A DNA stretch of 64,000 nucleotides, taken from contig NZ_JBMVQY010000001.1 of assembly GCF_049537125.1 (NCBI RefSeq), positions 2,051,170-2,115,169 of the forward strand. Reading direction: 5' to 3'. The translations under genes were made by a program, and so were the position numbers. The DNA comes from Limisphaera sp026417315 (lineage in GTDB: Bacteria > Verrucomicrobiota > Verrucomicrobiia > Limisphaerales > Limisphaeraceae). The notes below the pieces were generated by a model. The model worked only from the letters and a program-made list of their open reading frames with translations. It was not told the origin of the DNA and ran no database searches. Positions within the stretch are counted from its first letter, which is position 1. Each line of letters begins with the position of its first letter. Positions 29,736-39,483 of the stretch are shown piece after piece.

Positions 29736-31115
29736 TTACATGATCTCGCGGAGCAACCGCAGGGGGCCGGTGCCCTCCTCCGGGCCCGGCAACACGTGCG
29801 TCGCCCGCCCTTCCGGATGCGGCAGTCGTGCTTGCGGATCGATTCCGAGCAGGGCGTAGATGCTGGCCAGCAGCTCTGCCGGGTGCACGGGCCGCTCTAC
29901 GACTTCCTCGCCGGTCCGATTGGTGGCGCCGACCACCTGACCTCCCTTGAAGCCGCCCCCGGCCACCAGCGCTGCGAAGGCGCGGCCAAAATGATTGCGC
30001 CCGCCATTCCAGGGCGGGTCCCACTGGATCCTGGGCGTGCGGCCGAACTCGCCGGAAACCCACACAATGGTTTGCGACAACAACCCGCGATCGGCCAAAT
30101 CCTGCAGGAGCGCGGAAAGTCCCCGGTCCAGCTCCGGCAACTTCCGATTCATGACCTGGAAATGTTGTTTGTGGGTATCCCACCCTTTGTAGTTGATGGT
30201 GATGTAAGGAACGCCCTGCTCGACCAACCGGCGTGCCATCAAACAACTTTGACCAAAGGTATTGCGTCCGTAGCGGTCGCGGACTTCATCCGGCTCGCGG
30301 CTCAGATCGAACAGTTTGCCCGCCTCTCCCAGGATCAGTTCGTAGGCCTGCTCTTCGGACGCGTAAAAGGTTTCCAGCGTGGCGTCGCCGGGCAGGGATC
30401 GACCCAGCGTATTCAGTTGGTGAAGCAACTCCCGTCGGCGCCGCTGGCGTTCGTCAGAAACTCCGGGGGCCACGATGCCCTCCACTTCGAAGCGCGGCCG
30501 GGCGGGATCGCCGCCCGTGGCGAACGGCTTGTATTTGCTCCCCAGGAAACCGGCCTCGGAAAACCGGCCCTGGGGCTCGGTCAGGACAATGTAAGGCGGG
30601 AGAAGGCCCGTCTGCGCGCCACCTTTGAAGTAGGCCACGACGGCTCCCGCGGCCGGGTACACATCGCGACTGCCCGGGTTGCGGCCGGTTTGCACGATGT
30701 ACGACGCGGTTTCGTGGGCGTTGCTTTCGTGCGTGAGGCTCCGAATGAGAGCGTATTTGTCGGCATGGCGCGCCAGGTTCGGCAGCAACTGGCCGATGCG
30801 GATGCCGGAGACGTTGGTTTCGAGCGCAGCGTCCAGCGGACCACAGTAGTCGCGCCCGGCTTCCGGTTTGGGATCGAACAGGTCGATGTGGCAGGGACCG
30901 CCCCAGAGCCAGATCTGAATCACCGAGCGCGCCCTGGCCACCGCGGCAGGCGCGGCGGCCCGGAGTCCCCAGCCGTTGAGCAGCAAAAGACCGCCGGCCC
31001 CGAACAGGCAGCGGCGCAGCATTTCCCGGCGGGAGAGGGGCAGGCCGAGCGCATCGAGCAATCGTGACGCTTCTTGTCGCAACGAGTGTTCCCGAAGCAG
31101 GTCCTTGAGGTTCAT
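29736..31115 (-). CDS. DUF1501 family protein with twin-arginine signal
   Basis: Protein of 459 residues related to the alkaline-phosphatase-like sulfatase fold. A Tat-type signal is visible at about residues 28-60 (SRREMLRR followed by CLFGAGGLLLLNGWGL), so it should be exported folded. Family motifs include IQIWLWGGPCHIDLFDPKP, ALIRSLTHESNAHETASYIVQTG, GWDTHKQHF and WVSGEFGRTPRIQ...GRNH. The ATG at 31115 is chosen because AGGAGG lies 5 bases upstream. It sits between its usual partner DUF1549/1553 (19 bases upstream) and the PPC protein. Confidence 0.9.
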   Translation of the reverse strand: MNLKDLLREHSLRQEASRLLDALGLPLSRREMLRRCLFGAGGLLLLNGWGLRAAAPAAVARARSVIQIWLWGGPCHIDLFDPKPEAGRDYCGPLDAALETNVSGIRIGQLLPNLARHADKYALIRSLTHESNAHETASYIVQTGRNPGSRDVYPAAGAVVAYFKGGAQTGLLPPYIVLTEPQGRFSEAGFLGSKYKPFATGGDPARPRFEVEGIVAPGVSDERQRRRRELLHQLNTLGRSLPGDATLETFYASEEQAYELILGEAGKLFDLSREPDEVRDRYGRNTFGQSCLMARRLVEQGVPYITINYKGWDTHKQHFQVMNRKLPELDRGLSALLQDLADRGLLSQTIVWVSGEFGRTPRIQWDPPWNGGRNHFGRAFAALVAGGGFKGGQVVGATNRTGEEVVERPVHPAELLASIYALLGIDPQARLPHPEGRATHVLPGPEEGTGPLRLLREIM

Positions 31116-31134
31116 GAATGCCTCCTCCTCTTTC

Positions 31135-32709
31135 TCAGTGACGGTGTACAAATTCGGCTGTGTTGATCAGGGCCCACACAAGATCGACCACCGCTTCGCG
31201 CCTCGAGCCGGCCGTCTGCAGGTACCGGGCGACCATCTGCTGTTCTGTCCCGGTGGGAAAGCGCGAAAGCACCGTCAGATACAGCGTTTCCGCCACTTGG
31301 GGCGGGTGGAGGTGGGGACGCGAGACCCCTTCCACCAGCGGGCTCTGCTCGATCTTGCGCAGCACCTGCGACGCGTTCAGCAGGTGGAGTCGTTGGGCGG
31401 CTGTGGAGCGAAGGTTGCGCTCGGATTCCAACCCGGTATCGCGGGCCGACCGGCCGAAGAGTTCCAGAAACGGGCTGGTGATGCTGCCGTCGGGCAGCGT
31501 GATGGCCCGGGTGCCGGCGGGCATCACGGTAAAGGGCTCGGGGATGGGGCTCGTGTAGGAGTCAGCAGCTCCGGTGACCTGATTCAGGGCATCCAGCAAC
31601 ACTTCGGCCTCCAGTCGGCGGACCGGGTAACAGGCAAAGTGCGCCGCGGCGCGGGTCAGGGGTGCGACGGGAACACAGGATTGCCGGTAAGTGGCCGAGT
31701 TCAGGATCAGGCGGAACACGTGTTTGAGATCGTATCCGGCCCGCACCAACTGGTGTTGCAGGTACTGCAACACGGCCGGGTGCACCGGCGGATTGTCGGG
31801 TCGGAAATCGTCGGGCTCGTGCACCAGGCCCCGGCCCAGCAGCCAGGCCCAGATTCGGTTGACGATGGCCGCGGTGAACCAGGGGTTGTCGGCACGAACC
31901 AGCCAGTCGGCGAATGCCACGCGCGGATCCTGCTCCGGGGTCAGCCACAGTGCGGTGCCGTCGGGCAGCACCGCGCGGCGGTCCGGGCCGACCCAGCGGT
32001 CGGCCCGAGGGGAAGCCGGATTGTGGAAGACGATTTCCTCCTTCCACTCGCCGGTGGGCTTGAAATCCACGTACGCAAAGCAGGCGGCCAGGCCCGCGAC
32101 CCGATTCGAGGGCCATCGGTCCGTGCGGACTCCCATGAAGGTCAGTGCCACCGCACGCGCGATGCTGTCCGGGGTTCGACCCGGCACCGCGCGGTAGAAG
32201 TTCACCGGCGGATCCCGGAAGTTGCTGCCGCTGGCCGTGAGCAGTTCGCGGACGAATCGATCGTAGGGCTTGTTTTCCCGGAGCGAGGTTCGGATCCATC
32301 GATGGTAAGCCTGCGCGGCGTTGGGCCAGAGATTGATGGGAAACTCCGCCTTCACCCGCAGCAGGTCGCCCCATTTCAAGGCCCAATAGTCGGTAAACTC
32401 TTCGCGGGCCAGGAGTCGTTCGATCAGCGCCGCATGTTTGTCGGGCTGCCGGTCCTCCAGAAACGCGCGGACTTCCTCGGCCGTGGGAAGGGTGCCGATG
32501 ACATCGAGATACACACGGCGCAGAAACACCGCATCGGAACAAGGGGGTGCCGGTCGCAGTCCGAGTTCCTGCAGCCGACCAAACACGAGGCGATCGAGCT
32601 CGCCCCGCGGTTGGGCCGGTTCGGAGGCGGTATAGGGGTCTGCGGCGCGGGCCGCCAGCACGAAAAACCACACCGCCGCTGTCCCAATCCGCAAGAGCCG
32701 CGGTTTCAT
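31135..32709 (-). CDS. DUF1549 and DUF1553 domain protein
   Basis: Exported protein of 524 residues with a signal peptide (IGTAAVWFFVLAARAADP). The DUF1549 domain comes first (RLQELGLRPAPPCSDAVFLRRVYLDVIGTLPTAEE, then ALKWGDLLRVK) and DUF1553 follows (WLVRADNPWFTAAIVNRIWAWLLGRGLVHEPDDF). Unlike many relatives it has no cytochrome-c (CxxCH) domain. The start overlaps the RidA-like gene's stop (ATGA). It is usually encoded with a DUF1501 protein, as here; a role in polysaccharide breakdown has been suggested for such pairs, but no reaction is established. Confidence 0.9.
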   Translation of the reverse strand: MKPRLLRIGTAAVWFFVLAARAADPYTASEPAQPRGELDRLVFGRLQELGLRPAPPCSDAVFLRRVYLDVIGTLPTAEEVRAFLEDRQPDKHAALIERLLAREEFTDYWALKWGDLLRVKAEFPINLWPNAAQAYHRWIRTSLRENKPYDRFVRELLTASGSNFRDPPVNFYRAVPGRTPDSIARAVALTFMGVRTDRWPSNRVAGLAACFAYVDFKPTGEWKEEIVFHNPASPRADRWVGPDRRAVLPDGTALWLTPEQDPRVAFADWLVRADNPWFTAAIVNRIWAWLLGRGLVHEPDDFRPDNPPVHPAVLQYLQHQLVRAGYDLKHVFRLILNSATYRQSCVPVAPLTRAAAHFACYPVRRLEAEVLLDALNQVTGAADSYTSPIPEPFTVMPAGTRAITLPDGSITSPFLELFGRSARDTGLESERNLRSTAAQRLHLLNASQVLRKIEQSPLVEGVSRPHLHPPQVAETLYLTVLSRFPTGTEQQMVARYLQTAGSRREAVVDLVWALINTAEFVHRH

Positions 32710-33995
32710 CCTGCCCTCGCACGGTGAGGGCCGACAAAAGCCACACCCTCGATTTCCACTCGGAGTGCGGGGCGGCAAATGTCGGCGATCAGGTACAGCT
32801 TCGGGCATTTGGCCAGACGCCGTTCGCAAACGGCGCGACAGGCCGGCACATCTTGCGGCCGCTTCACATACACCCGGGCGGAAACCAGGTCTTCCAGGCC
32901 CGCCTCCACCCCGGGCCAGCCGTGTCGGGCGAAGTTCTCCCCGCTCAGCAGCGCCGCGATGTTATCCAGAGTCTGTTCGGTTTGGGCGGTGGGGTCATCC
33001 GGATGTTCCACCTCGGCACCGACAATGCTGGCGGTTCCAGAGATCCAGATCCACAAGCCCTCCGGCAGGCGCAAGGCCACCGCCCGTGAGAACATCGGCG
33101 GTGGCGCCGCCAGATGAGGTGGGTAGCAATAGGCGGGCATTTGCAAGGGATTCTCCAGCCCCAGCAGGGCTCCCTTGCCGGACAAGCCCGTCAATGCGAC
33201 GCTGGCCAGCGCCAGGGTTCCACCCGGTTCGGCTCCAATGCCCGTACTGGCCGGGTACAGGAACTCCGAAAGCGGCGGCGGAGCGGCCGGCCCGTCGGCG
33301 GCGCCGTCCACCACGGGGGGCCGAAGGATCTGGCGGAAGGCTTCCTCTCGGGCACGATTCAATTCCGCATAACGCCGCCCCGAACCATTCGGGCCCAAAA
33401 TGTCCGGGACCTGCCACCACATGCGCACCACACTCCGCCAGTTTGCCCCCGCCTCGCGCAGCTGCCATCCGCAGCGGTCGAACAACTCCTGCGCCTGGGC
33501 CATGAGAGGAGCCCCGGGCAGGCGGGCGTACAGGCCTGCCACATGGATCCACCGCAACCCTTCCTGTCGCACCTCCACGCGCCAGGGACTCTCCCGCTGC
33601 ACCCGGACCTGCGGTCCGCCCACCGCCCACGCTTCCACCGCGACCCGCGCCCCGTCGGCGGGCGGTTGGAGCACCACGTGAGTCAAGGCCTGCGGATGAC
33701 GGGGGAACGCCCCGAACACCGCCTCGCAAAACTCCCGATCCGCCGCTTCCCTCACAAACACGGTTTGCGTCACCAGCTGCAACGGGGGATGCCAGCGCGC
33801 CAACTCGCCGGCCAGTCGATGAACGGTGTCGAAAACCTCAGCGCTGGATTCGCCGCGCACGGCCGGAGTGATCGAAAACGCCGTGTAAAGAGTCGAACCG
33901 ATCGCGAAGGCGGACCAGGCAAGGTTCGAATCACGCCGCGCCTCCACAGTCGCAGGCGTACCCAATCTGGTCTGGCTCCACTGCCCCGGTTTCAT
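32706..33995 (-). CDS. Tandem RidA/YjgF-like protein
   Basis: Protein of about 429 residues containing at least two RidA-like modules. The first (about residues 20-140) has the EVFDTVHRLAGEL and QLVTQTVFVREAAD pattern. The C-terminal one (about 330-425) has QTEQTLDNIAALL, SARVYVKRPQDVP and ICRPALRVEIEG, which preserves the arginine used by RidA enzymes to deaminate enamines and imines. Multidomain relatives also include chorismatase-like enzymes. The ATG at 33995 is a reasonable start but has only a weak ribosome site, and the frame is open to 34094. It is the first gene of a coupled operon with DUF1549, DUF1501 and PPC proteins. Confidence 0.75.
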   Translation of the reverse strand: MKPGQWSQTRLGTPATVEARRDSNLAWSAFAIGSTLYTAFSITPAVRGESSAEVFDTVHRLAGELARWHPPLQLVTQTVFVREAADREFCEAVFGAFPRHPQALTHVVLQPPADGARVAVEAWAVGGPQVRVQRESPWRVEVRQEGLRWIHVAGLYARLPGAPLMAQAQELFDRCGWQLREAGANWRSVVRMWWQVPDILGPNGSGRRYAELNRAREEAFRQILRPPVVDGAADGPAAPPPLSEFLYPASTGIGAEPGGTLALASVALTGLSGKGALLGLENPLQMPAYCYPPHLAAPPPMFSRAVALRLPEGLWIWISGTASIVGAEVEHPDDPTAQTEQTLDNIAALLSGENFARHGWPGVEAGLEDLVSARVYVKRPQDVPACRAVCERRLAKCPKLYLIADICRPALRVEIEGVAFVGPHRARAG

Positions 33996-34104
33996 GCAAA
34001 GCCCGGCGCGCCCCTTCGACGGCCCGTCCTCACCATATTCGGACGCCCGCACCAGAGCAATGGTTTCAACGTCTTCGTTGCCGGGGCATTTCAATTTCTG
34101 GGCC

Positions 34105-34209
34105 CCCCGGACTCAAGGATCCCGGGAAAACGGCCTTGTCCCTCGGCTTTCCGGTGGCGAGGAGACCCTGAAATTCCGCCGGGCTTTCAGGGGTGTTCAA
34201 AACCCGAAA
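34105..34209. repeat. Diverged direct repeat, copy A
   Basis: Aligns with 34653-34758 at roughly 70 percent identity by eye with one single-base indel. Shared blocks include CCCCGGA, AGGATCCC, CGGCTTTCC and TCCGCCG. Confidence 0.6.
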
Positions 34210-34652
34210 TGCGCCGGACCGCGCACCCGCGGCGCCCGAGACCCTGTCTCCGCCAACGGTGCAAGCGAGGTATTCCAACGCAGCCCCATGGAGATCCCTT
34301 GCGCCAATCCCATCGGGACCGGGAAAGCTGGGTGCTCCCGCGCGCTTTGCGTTTGCCTCAACAGGTCGTAGACGCGCCGTTGCAGAGTGGCGCCTCGGGC
34401 AGCCGGGCCGCCTCGGTGCCGGGTGAACGCTTGCGCCTCCGGCGCGCCTTGTGGCTGCCCCATCGGGCCGGTAATTCACCACTCGGGGCAGCGCCTCGGG
34501 CAAGCGGGTTCCCGCACTTCACCCCGCCGAGAAGGGAGGGAATTCGGTGTGGCCACGCCCGGCCACCCCTGGGGGAGTCCCCAGCTTGGGCCCTCGACGC
34601 GCGGATGGGTCCGTGCGATCCGCTCACAGCGGAGGGAGCATTCGTCTTTGAG

Positions 34653-34758
34653 CCCCGGATTCGAGGATCCCAAGGAAATGCCGTGGTTCCCCGGCTTTCC
34701 CGGAGATGAGGACGCCCGAAAACTCCGCCGAGCTCTCGGGAGCGTCCAAAACCTGAAA
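34653..34758. repeat. Diverged direct repeat, copy B
   Basis: Second copy of the segment at 34105-34209. The single-base indel between copies argues against a conserved protein, and both strands are locally open by chance. Confidence 0.6.
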
Positions 34759-35498
34759 GACGCCCTTTCGTCTCAACCGGCGGACATGATCGACACGGAG
34801 GTGGTTCTGTCCGGACGGCGGGGCTCCTCGCCCAGTTAGCGTGAGACCCTTCTTGTAAGGCCGTGCCCCTTTACCGTCGGGCCGGACGCACAGGGTGAGG
34901 CGTGTTTCGAAATGCCGACATGTGTTATCCGTCGAGCTTACGCCCCTGGGATGCGGGGCTTCCCGTCTCGAGCCATCGGCAGATCCGCGCCGGCGCGCCA
35001 TCGATGCACCCCGCGGGCGCTCACCGGGCTGTGCGGACCCTGCCCCGGGTTGCCGTCGCGCTCTGGAACCGCGCGTTTACCTGTGCCCTCGGACGCACGC
35101 AGGCCCTCCGCGTCGAACTCGCCGACGTCAAGACCGTCTCAACCTCTTCCTTGTTCCCGGGCCGCCGCTTGGTTCGGAGAAGAACAACCACCAGGCGCAG
35201 GTGATGGACCGAAGCGACGGCCCCGGACAGAACGCCTCCCGGCGGTTTGTCGTTGGGCCAATCGCGCGGGATGCCACCTGTACTGCGAATCTCGGGCGCG
35301 TTTGTGAGGGAGCCGGCATTTCAGGAGCGGTTCGGCCGGCACGGCCCAAGTGATCTTCTCCTCGCCAGGGCGCCGATCTCCGGGCGGCACTCGCCCCTCG
35401 CAGGGGGAGCCCGGGGCCGGCTCGCCGCAAGTCACCGACAATTTTTCGCAACGCACCGTTAGCGGCTCTTTTCTCCCATCTGCCATTCTAAAGCCGCC

Positions 35499-36221
35499 AT
35501 GAAAACAAAGGATCGTGCCTTGTCGGGTTTGAATCGTTGGTACACGGGATTCACCCTGGTGGAGTTGTTGGTGGTCATTGCGGTCGTGGCGCTTTTGGCA
35601 GGGCTTCTCCTGCCCGCCCTCGCGGCGGCACACGAAAAAGCCCGCCGCGCCAACTGCATCTCCAACCTTCGGCAGATTCACCTGGCCATTGCCATGTACG
35701 CGGACGATCACCACGACTGGTTACCGCCCAAGTTCGAGGTCAAGAAAACGGCTTTGAAGCCGGACGACCTCGCGAAGGGCAAACAGCTTCAGACGCTCAC
35801 GAATGGCATCCATCGGGTGTTGGCTCCCTACCTGGGCGGCGCGGACGCGCTGATTGCGGATGGACGATTCGGCGCTGCCCGCCTGTTCCTCTGTCCCTCG
35901 GACCGGGGCGATGTTACCAGCCGGGTTCCGGTTTTCGAGCGCCGCGGCACAAGTTATCAAGTGGAGGGGTCCGAACCGGGGCGCAAGCCGGAGGATCAAC
36001 ACAAAAACCGATTCACGCTGGCGATGACCACCGACGTGGCCCGGGATTTGTTCAAACCTTGGGACTCTGATGACCCGCTCAAGGTCATGGAAAAGGTGGC
36101 CAAGGGGGAATTGGGCCCCGTCAAGTGGCACAGTCGTTACTTCAACAAGGTAATGGGGGACGGGCGAGTCATCACGCTGAGCAGCAAAGAGCAGGACAAG
36201 GAGTCCAAGGGCGACGACTAG
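35499..36221 (+). CDS. Type II-secretion/type IV-pilin-like pseudopilin
   Basis: Protein of 240 residues with a prepilin N-terminus: a short charged leader, then the methylation/cleavage motif GFTLVELLVVIAVVALLAGLLLPAL at about residues 17-41, including the conserved Glu at +5. A helix (AHEKARRANCISNLRQIHLAIAMYADDH) follows, as in the many Verrucomicrobial and Planctomycete prepilin-like proteins with a C-terminal beta domain. The end is highly charged (SSKEQDKESKGDD). It should be processed by prepilin peptidase and held in the inner membrane. The PepSY gene follows 45 bases later. Confidence 0.88.
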   Translation: MKTKDRALSGLNRWYTGFTLVELLVVIAVVALLAGLLLPALAAAHEKARRANCISNLRQIHLAIAMYADDHHDWLPPKFEVKKTALKPDDLAKGKQLQTLTNGIHRVLAPYLGGADALIADGRFGAARLFLCPSDRGDVTSRVPVFERRGTSYQVEGSEPGRKPEDQHKNRFTLAMTTDVARDLFKPWDSDDPLKVMEKVAKGELGPVKWHSRYFNKVMGDGRVITLSSKEQDKESKGDD

Positions 36222-36266
36222 GGTTTCCCCGGCGCGCTGGTGTCCCTTCGCTTTCGGAAGCTGTAT

Positions 36267-37004
36267 ATGAGCTCCCTTCCACAACCCAAACACGCGGGAC
36301 TGATCCGCATGCGTCAGTGGCATCGCTGGGGCGGCGTGGCCGCGGCCCTTTTCCTCCTCGTGTTCAGCATCACCGGCATGATTCTCAACTACAAGGAGCC
36401 GGTGCTGAACGCGTTGGGATTGGCGCCCCGCAAGGACAAAGAGGCGGCAACCGACACCCCGGCGATAGCGGTCCAACCACCTCGGGATGGCAACGATTCC
36501 TCTTTCGTACTGACGACCGCTACCCGGTGGAGCGACCTGCCGACTCTCCCCGAGGTTGTGCTCGAGAGGGCGCAGGAGATGTGGGGCCGGGTTCCATTGG
36601 AGCGCATGGAACTGCGCATGGAGCACGGCCGTTGGGTCTGGAAACTGAAGCGTCCCGGCGGTGAAGAGTTGATCGTGGACGCCTCAACGGGGGAAGCGAT
36701 GGTGCGCGGCCGGTATGAACGACTCGGGCCCCCCGATGCCACCGGGCAGCGGGCCCGCTCCGTGGACTGGGGAAAAATCCTGCTGGACCTGCACACGGGC
36801 AAAATCGCGGGTGCCTGGGGCAAGGCCATCATGACGCTGGCCGGGGGCGGTCTGTTGTTCCTCACCATCTCCGGCTTGTATGTGTGGTGCAAGCCCCTGC
36901 TCATCCGTCGGGGCCACGCGCGGGCGAGAAGGGACGCCCAGCTGCACCGAACATCCCATCGAGCCAAGGAAACCGAGGTCAAGGTGCCCGCCCAGGTGCC
37001 CTGA
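36267..37004 (+). CDS. PepSY-domain membrane protein
   Basis: Inner-membrane protein of 245 residues. The N-terminal helix (WHRWGGVAAALFLLVFSITGMILNY) carries the W-H-R/W start typical of PepSY-associated transmembrane proteins. A periplasmic PepSY-like domain follows (LPEVVLERAQEMWG, RWVWKLKRPGGEELIVDASTGE), with the LLDLHTGKIAGAWGK motif and a second membrane helix near residues 195-217. Relatives occur with iron-uptake and flavin-reductase systems. The ATG at 36267 has GGAAG 8 bases upstream; a GTG at 36240 is an alternative start. Confidence 0.85.
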   Translation: MSSLPQPKHAGLIRMRQWHRWGGVAAALFLLVFSITGMILNYKEPVLNALGLAPRKDKEAATDTPAIAVQPPRDGNDSSFVLTTATRWSDLPTLPEVVLERAQEMWGRVPLERMELRMEHGRWVWKLKRPGGEELIVDASTGEAMVRGRYERLGPPDATGQRARSVDWGKILLDLHTGKIAGAWGKAIMTLAGGGLLFLTISGLYVWCKPLLIRRGHARARRDAQLHRTSHRAKETEVKVPAQVP

Positions 37005-37174
37005 AGAGCGATTCGCTTCCTTTCAACGTTCCGTTCTCGGGGAGCAGGCGCAGGAGGGGTGAGTCTGGATGCCGGACGCGCAGGCGAACCTTTGGTTTGC
37101 CGGCCCACGGAACCCGGTTTCCTTGCACCCGTTACAGCCTCGAGAAACAAACCAACCGTCAAAACAGAAAGAGC

Positions 37175-38551
37175 ATGAAGTCAGCCATCGCCATAGTTAC
37201 GTCGCTTGTGTCCGGTCCCCGGGTGAAGTCGCTGCTTGCCGCGGGTCTTCTATCCGCCGGGGTCATCACATCGACCGCGCAAATCTCGCTCCTGGTGAGT
37301 TTCACAGAAGAGACCAAGATCAAGGGGCGAATGACGCCGCTGGATGGTGCTCTTTATGCCGTCGCTGACAAAGGAGGGGCCGCCAACTACGGTTACATTG
37401 GCCGGTTCGATCCCGCCCACGGCACTTGGAGCGCATTGTATGAGTTCTCCCGGGAGACCAAAGTGAAAGGCGGTTTGATGCGCGTGGGCGATGCGCTCTG
37501 GTTTGTGTGTGAGAAGGGAGGGGCGGCCAACGTGGGCTTTTTGGGAAGTTATAATCCCGCCGCCAACTCCCTGACCGTGCTGACGGAGTTTCCCCAGGAC
37601 CTCAAGCCCAAGACGGCTCCCGTGCGCCTCGACGATCGGGGTTGGTACTTTTTCACGGACAGGGGCGGGACCGCAGGCTTGGGCGCCCTGGTGCGATTCG
37701 AAACGAACGGCACCCTGACCGTGGCGGCCAGCTTCGATGTGAACACGGGCGTGAAATTCGAAACACCGCCGGTCGTCTGGCAGGGGCAGGTGTGGTACGC
37801 TGCGCGCGAAGGCGGCGATCTGACCCAGGTCTCTGGCAAGGGGGCGGGCGCGGTGGGCACCGTGGACCTCGATGCTGGCACCGTGGTTCGCCAACTGGCC
37901 CTGGTCGCGGCAGTGCATGGGGCCAAGATCCGTGCACTGGTGCCGTTTCAAGGCAGGCTCTATTACGCGGCGGAAGAAGGGGGCGACCCGGGGCTCAACA
38001 ACGGCAAGGGTTACGGCGGCGTTGGGTGGTTCGACCCGAACAGCGGAGAGGCGCGGTTGATCCTTGTTTGCGACGGCCCCGGCACGGGCGCAAAGCCCAG
38101 GGATCTCGTCGTCGTGGGCGACGCGCTTTACTTTGTCTGCGCCGAGGGCGGCTCGGCCGGCGGGGGTACCCTGGGGCGGATCCGGAATGGTACGGTGGAA
38201 ATCGTGGCCTCCCTGGACGCCGACAGCGGGGCCAGGGCGGAGGCGCTGACGCCGTGGGAAGGTCGCCTGTATCTCACCACCGAACTGGGCGGAGCGAACT
38301 GGTTTGGGGGGATCGCCGCCCATGCGTTGTCCGTTCCGGGTGACGTCCTGCCGGTTTCGTTGATCTGGCAACGTTCGGCCCAACTGCTGGAGCTGCGCTG
38401 GTCCGTGCAACAACCATGGATCCTCGAGAGCGCCCCGGATCCGGACGGTCCCTGGAGCCCCGTGAACGTCACGGAGCCGGAGTCCGGCCGGGTCCTTTTC
38501 CCGATGAGCGAGGCGGCCCGATACTTCCGCCTGCGCTACCGCGGGCCTTGA
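37175..38551 (+). CDS. Secreted GloVer-type tandem-repeat protein
   Basis: Protein of 458 residues with a signal sequence (VKSLLAAGLLSAGVITSTAQ). It contains about seven repeats of roughly 48 residues with the pattern LYxVxxKGGAANxGxLxxxxxxxxxxxxLxxFxxxTKxKGxLxxxGDxLW, matching the GloVer choice-of-anchor tandem repeats that probably form a propeller. It ends in the shared tail domain (WSVQQPWILESAPDPDGPWSPV to RYFRLRYRGP). The ATG at 37175 is chosen because it begins the signal peptide. The gene follows the PepSY gene by 170 bases; a cell-surface binding role is likely. Confidence 0.8.
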   Translation: MKSAIAIVTSLVSGPRVKSLLAAGLLSAGVITSTAQISLLVSFTEETKIKGRMTPLDGALYAVADKGGAANYGYIGRFDPAHGTWSALYEFSRETKVKGGLMRVGDALWFVCEKGGAANVGFLGSYNPAANSLTVLTEFPQDLKPKTAPVRLDDRGWYFFTDRGGTAGLGALVRFETNGTLTVAASFDVNTGVKFETPPVVWQGQVWYAAREGGDLTQVSGKGAGAVGTVDLDAGTVVRQLALVAAVHGAKIRALVPFQGRLYYAAEEGGDPGLNNGKGYGGVGWFDPNSGEARLILVCDGPGTGAKPRDLVVVGDALYFVCAEGGSAGGGTLGRIRNGTVEIVASLDADSGARAEALTPWEGRLYLTTELGGANWFGGIAAHALSVPGDVLPVSLIWQRSAQLLELRWSVQQPWILESAPDPDGPWSPVNVTEPESGRVLFPMSEAARYFRLRYRGP

Positions 38552-38745
38552 GCGGGGCCGCTCGCCTGCCGCGGCGCGCGGCCTGGATGCGGCGTTCACG
38601 AGATCTGCCCCGGGCGGATACGGGTCCGCTGCAAGAATGCCTGGCGCGGCCTGCCCGCAGAAAGGCCGCGGAACCCGCGCTCTCCGGGCTCGGCAGCGCG
38701 GGCCGCCCTTGACCCAACCAGGGCTGCGCCTACCATCCCGACTCG

Positions 38746-39483
38746 ATGAGTCCCGACGAACTGCGGGCGCGCGTGGCCGAACTGCGCTGGCATCACACCA
38801 TCGACCTCGGCCATGGCATTGTGACCCCCGGCCAGGACAACAGTCCCCGTAAGCTGGCGCGCTTGAAATTGCCGGCCTCCCTGGCGGGCAAGACCGTGCT
38901 GGATGTGGGCGCCTGGGACGGCTTTTTCTCTTTCGAAGCCGAGCGACGAGGTGCCGCCCGCGTGTTGGCCACGGATTCCTATTGCTGGAACGGGTCCCAT
39001 GAATGGGGGAGCAAACGCGGTTTCGACCTCGCCCGCCAGGTGCTCGGCAGCAGGGTCGAAGACAAGATCATCGACGTGCTCGAATTGTCTCCGGAAACGG
39101 TGGGGATGTTCGACATCGTGCTGTTTCTGGGCGTGCTGTATCACATGAAGCATCCGCTCTTGGCCCTGGAGCGTGTGGCCAGCGTTACCCGTGAGTTGAT
39201 GATCCTCGAAACCATGGTGGATCTGCTCCACTACCGGCGACCGGCCATCGCGTTTTATCCCGGCGACGAAATGGGCCGGGACCCGACCAACTGGTGCGGG
39301 CCGAATCCGCCGGCCGTGGTGGCCATGTGCCAAACGGTGGGCTTCCGACGCGTCGAGATCGTCTCGGGCGTGCGGCCCTGGTGGTGGCGATGGGCGCGGG
39401 CGGCCTGGCTGCGTTGGAGACGCGGTTTTGCATTCTTTCCCCTGGCCCGCACGGACCGCATCGTGGTGCACGCCTGGAAGTAG
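38746..39483 (+). CDS. DUF1698 / CmoB-like SAM-dependent methyltransferase
   Basis: Class I methyltransferase of 245 residues. The SAM-binding motif I is VLDVGAWDGFFSFEAERRGA at about residues 47-66. An acidic residue after strand two (ATDSY) and the motif FDIVLFLGVLYHMKHPLLALE follow. This HWH/YHMKHP arrangement is that of the DUF1698 family, which contains the tRNA U34 carboxymethyltransferase CmoB and many small-molecule methyltransferases. The N-terminus (LRWHHTIDLGHGIVTPG) is also typical. The substrate is unknown; no tRNA-modification genes are nearby. Confidence 0.85.
   Translation: MSPDELRARVAELRWHHTIDLGHGIVTPGQDNSPRKLARLKLPASLAGKTVLDVGAWDGFFSFEAERRGAARVLATDSYCWNGSHEWGSKRGFDLARQVLGSRVEDKIIDVLELSPETVGMFDIVLFLGVLYHMKHPLLALERVASVTRELMILETMVDLLHYRRPAIAFYPGDEMGRDPTNWCGPNPPAVVAMCQTVGFRRVEIVSGVRPWWWRWARAAWLRWRRGFAFFPLARTDRIVVHAWK

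Larger units (their letters stand above)
33996..35498. other. 1.5-kb intergenic region with a diverged duplication
   Basis: No gene is supported. The only structure recognised is a pair of related 105-base segments at 34105-34209 and 34653-34758. Open frames on both strands overlap one another and lack family features. Confidence 0.5.

Noticed and set aside
33925..33940. GGTTCGAATC resembling a tRNA T-loop
   Set aside because: It lies within the RidA-like coding sequence and no acceptor, D or anticodon arm surrounds it.
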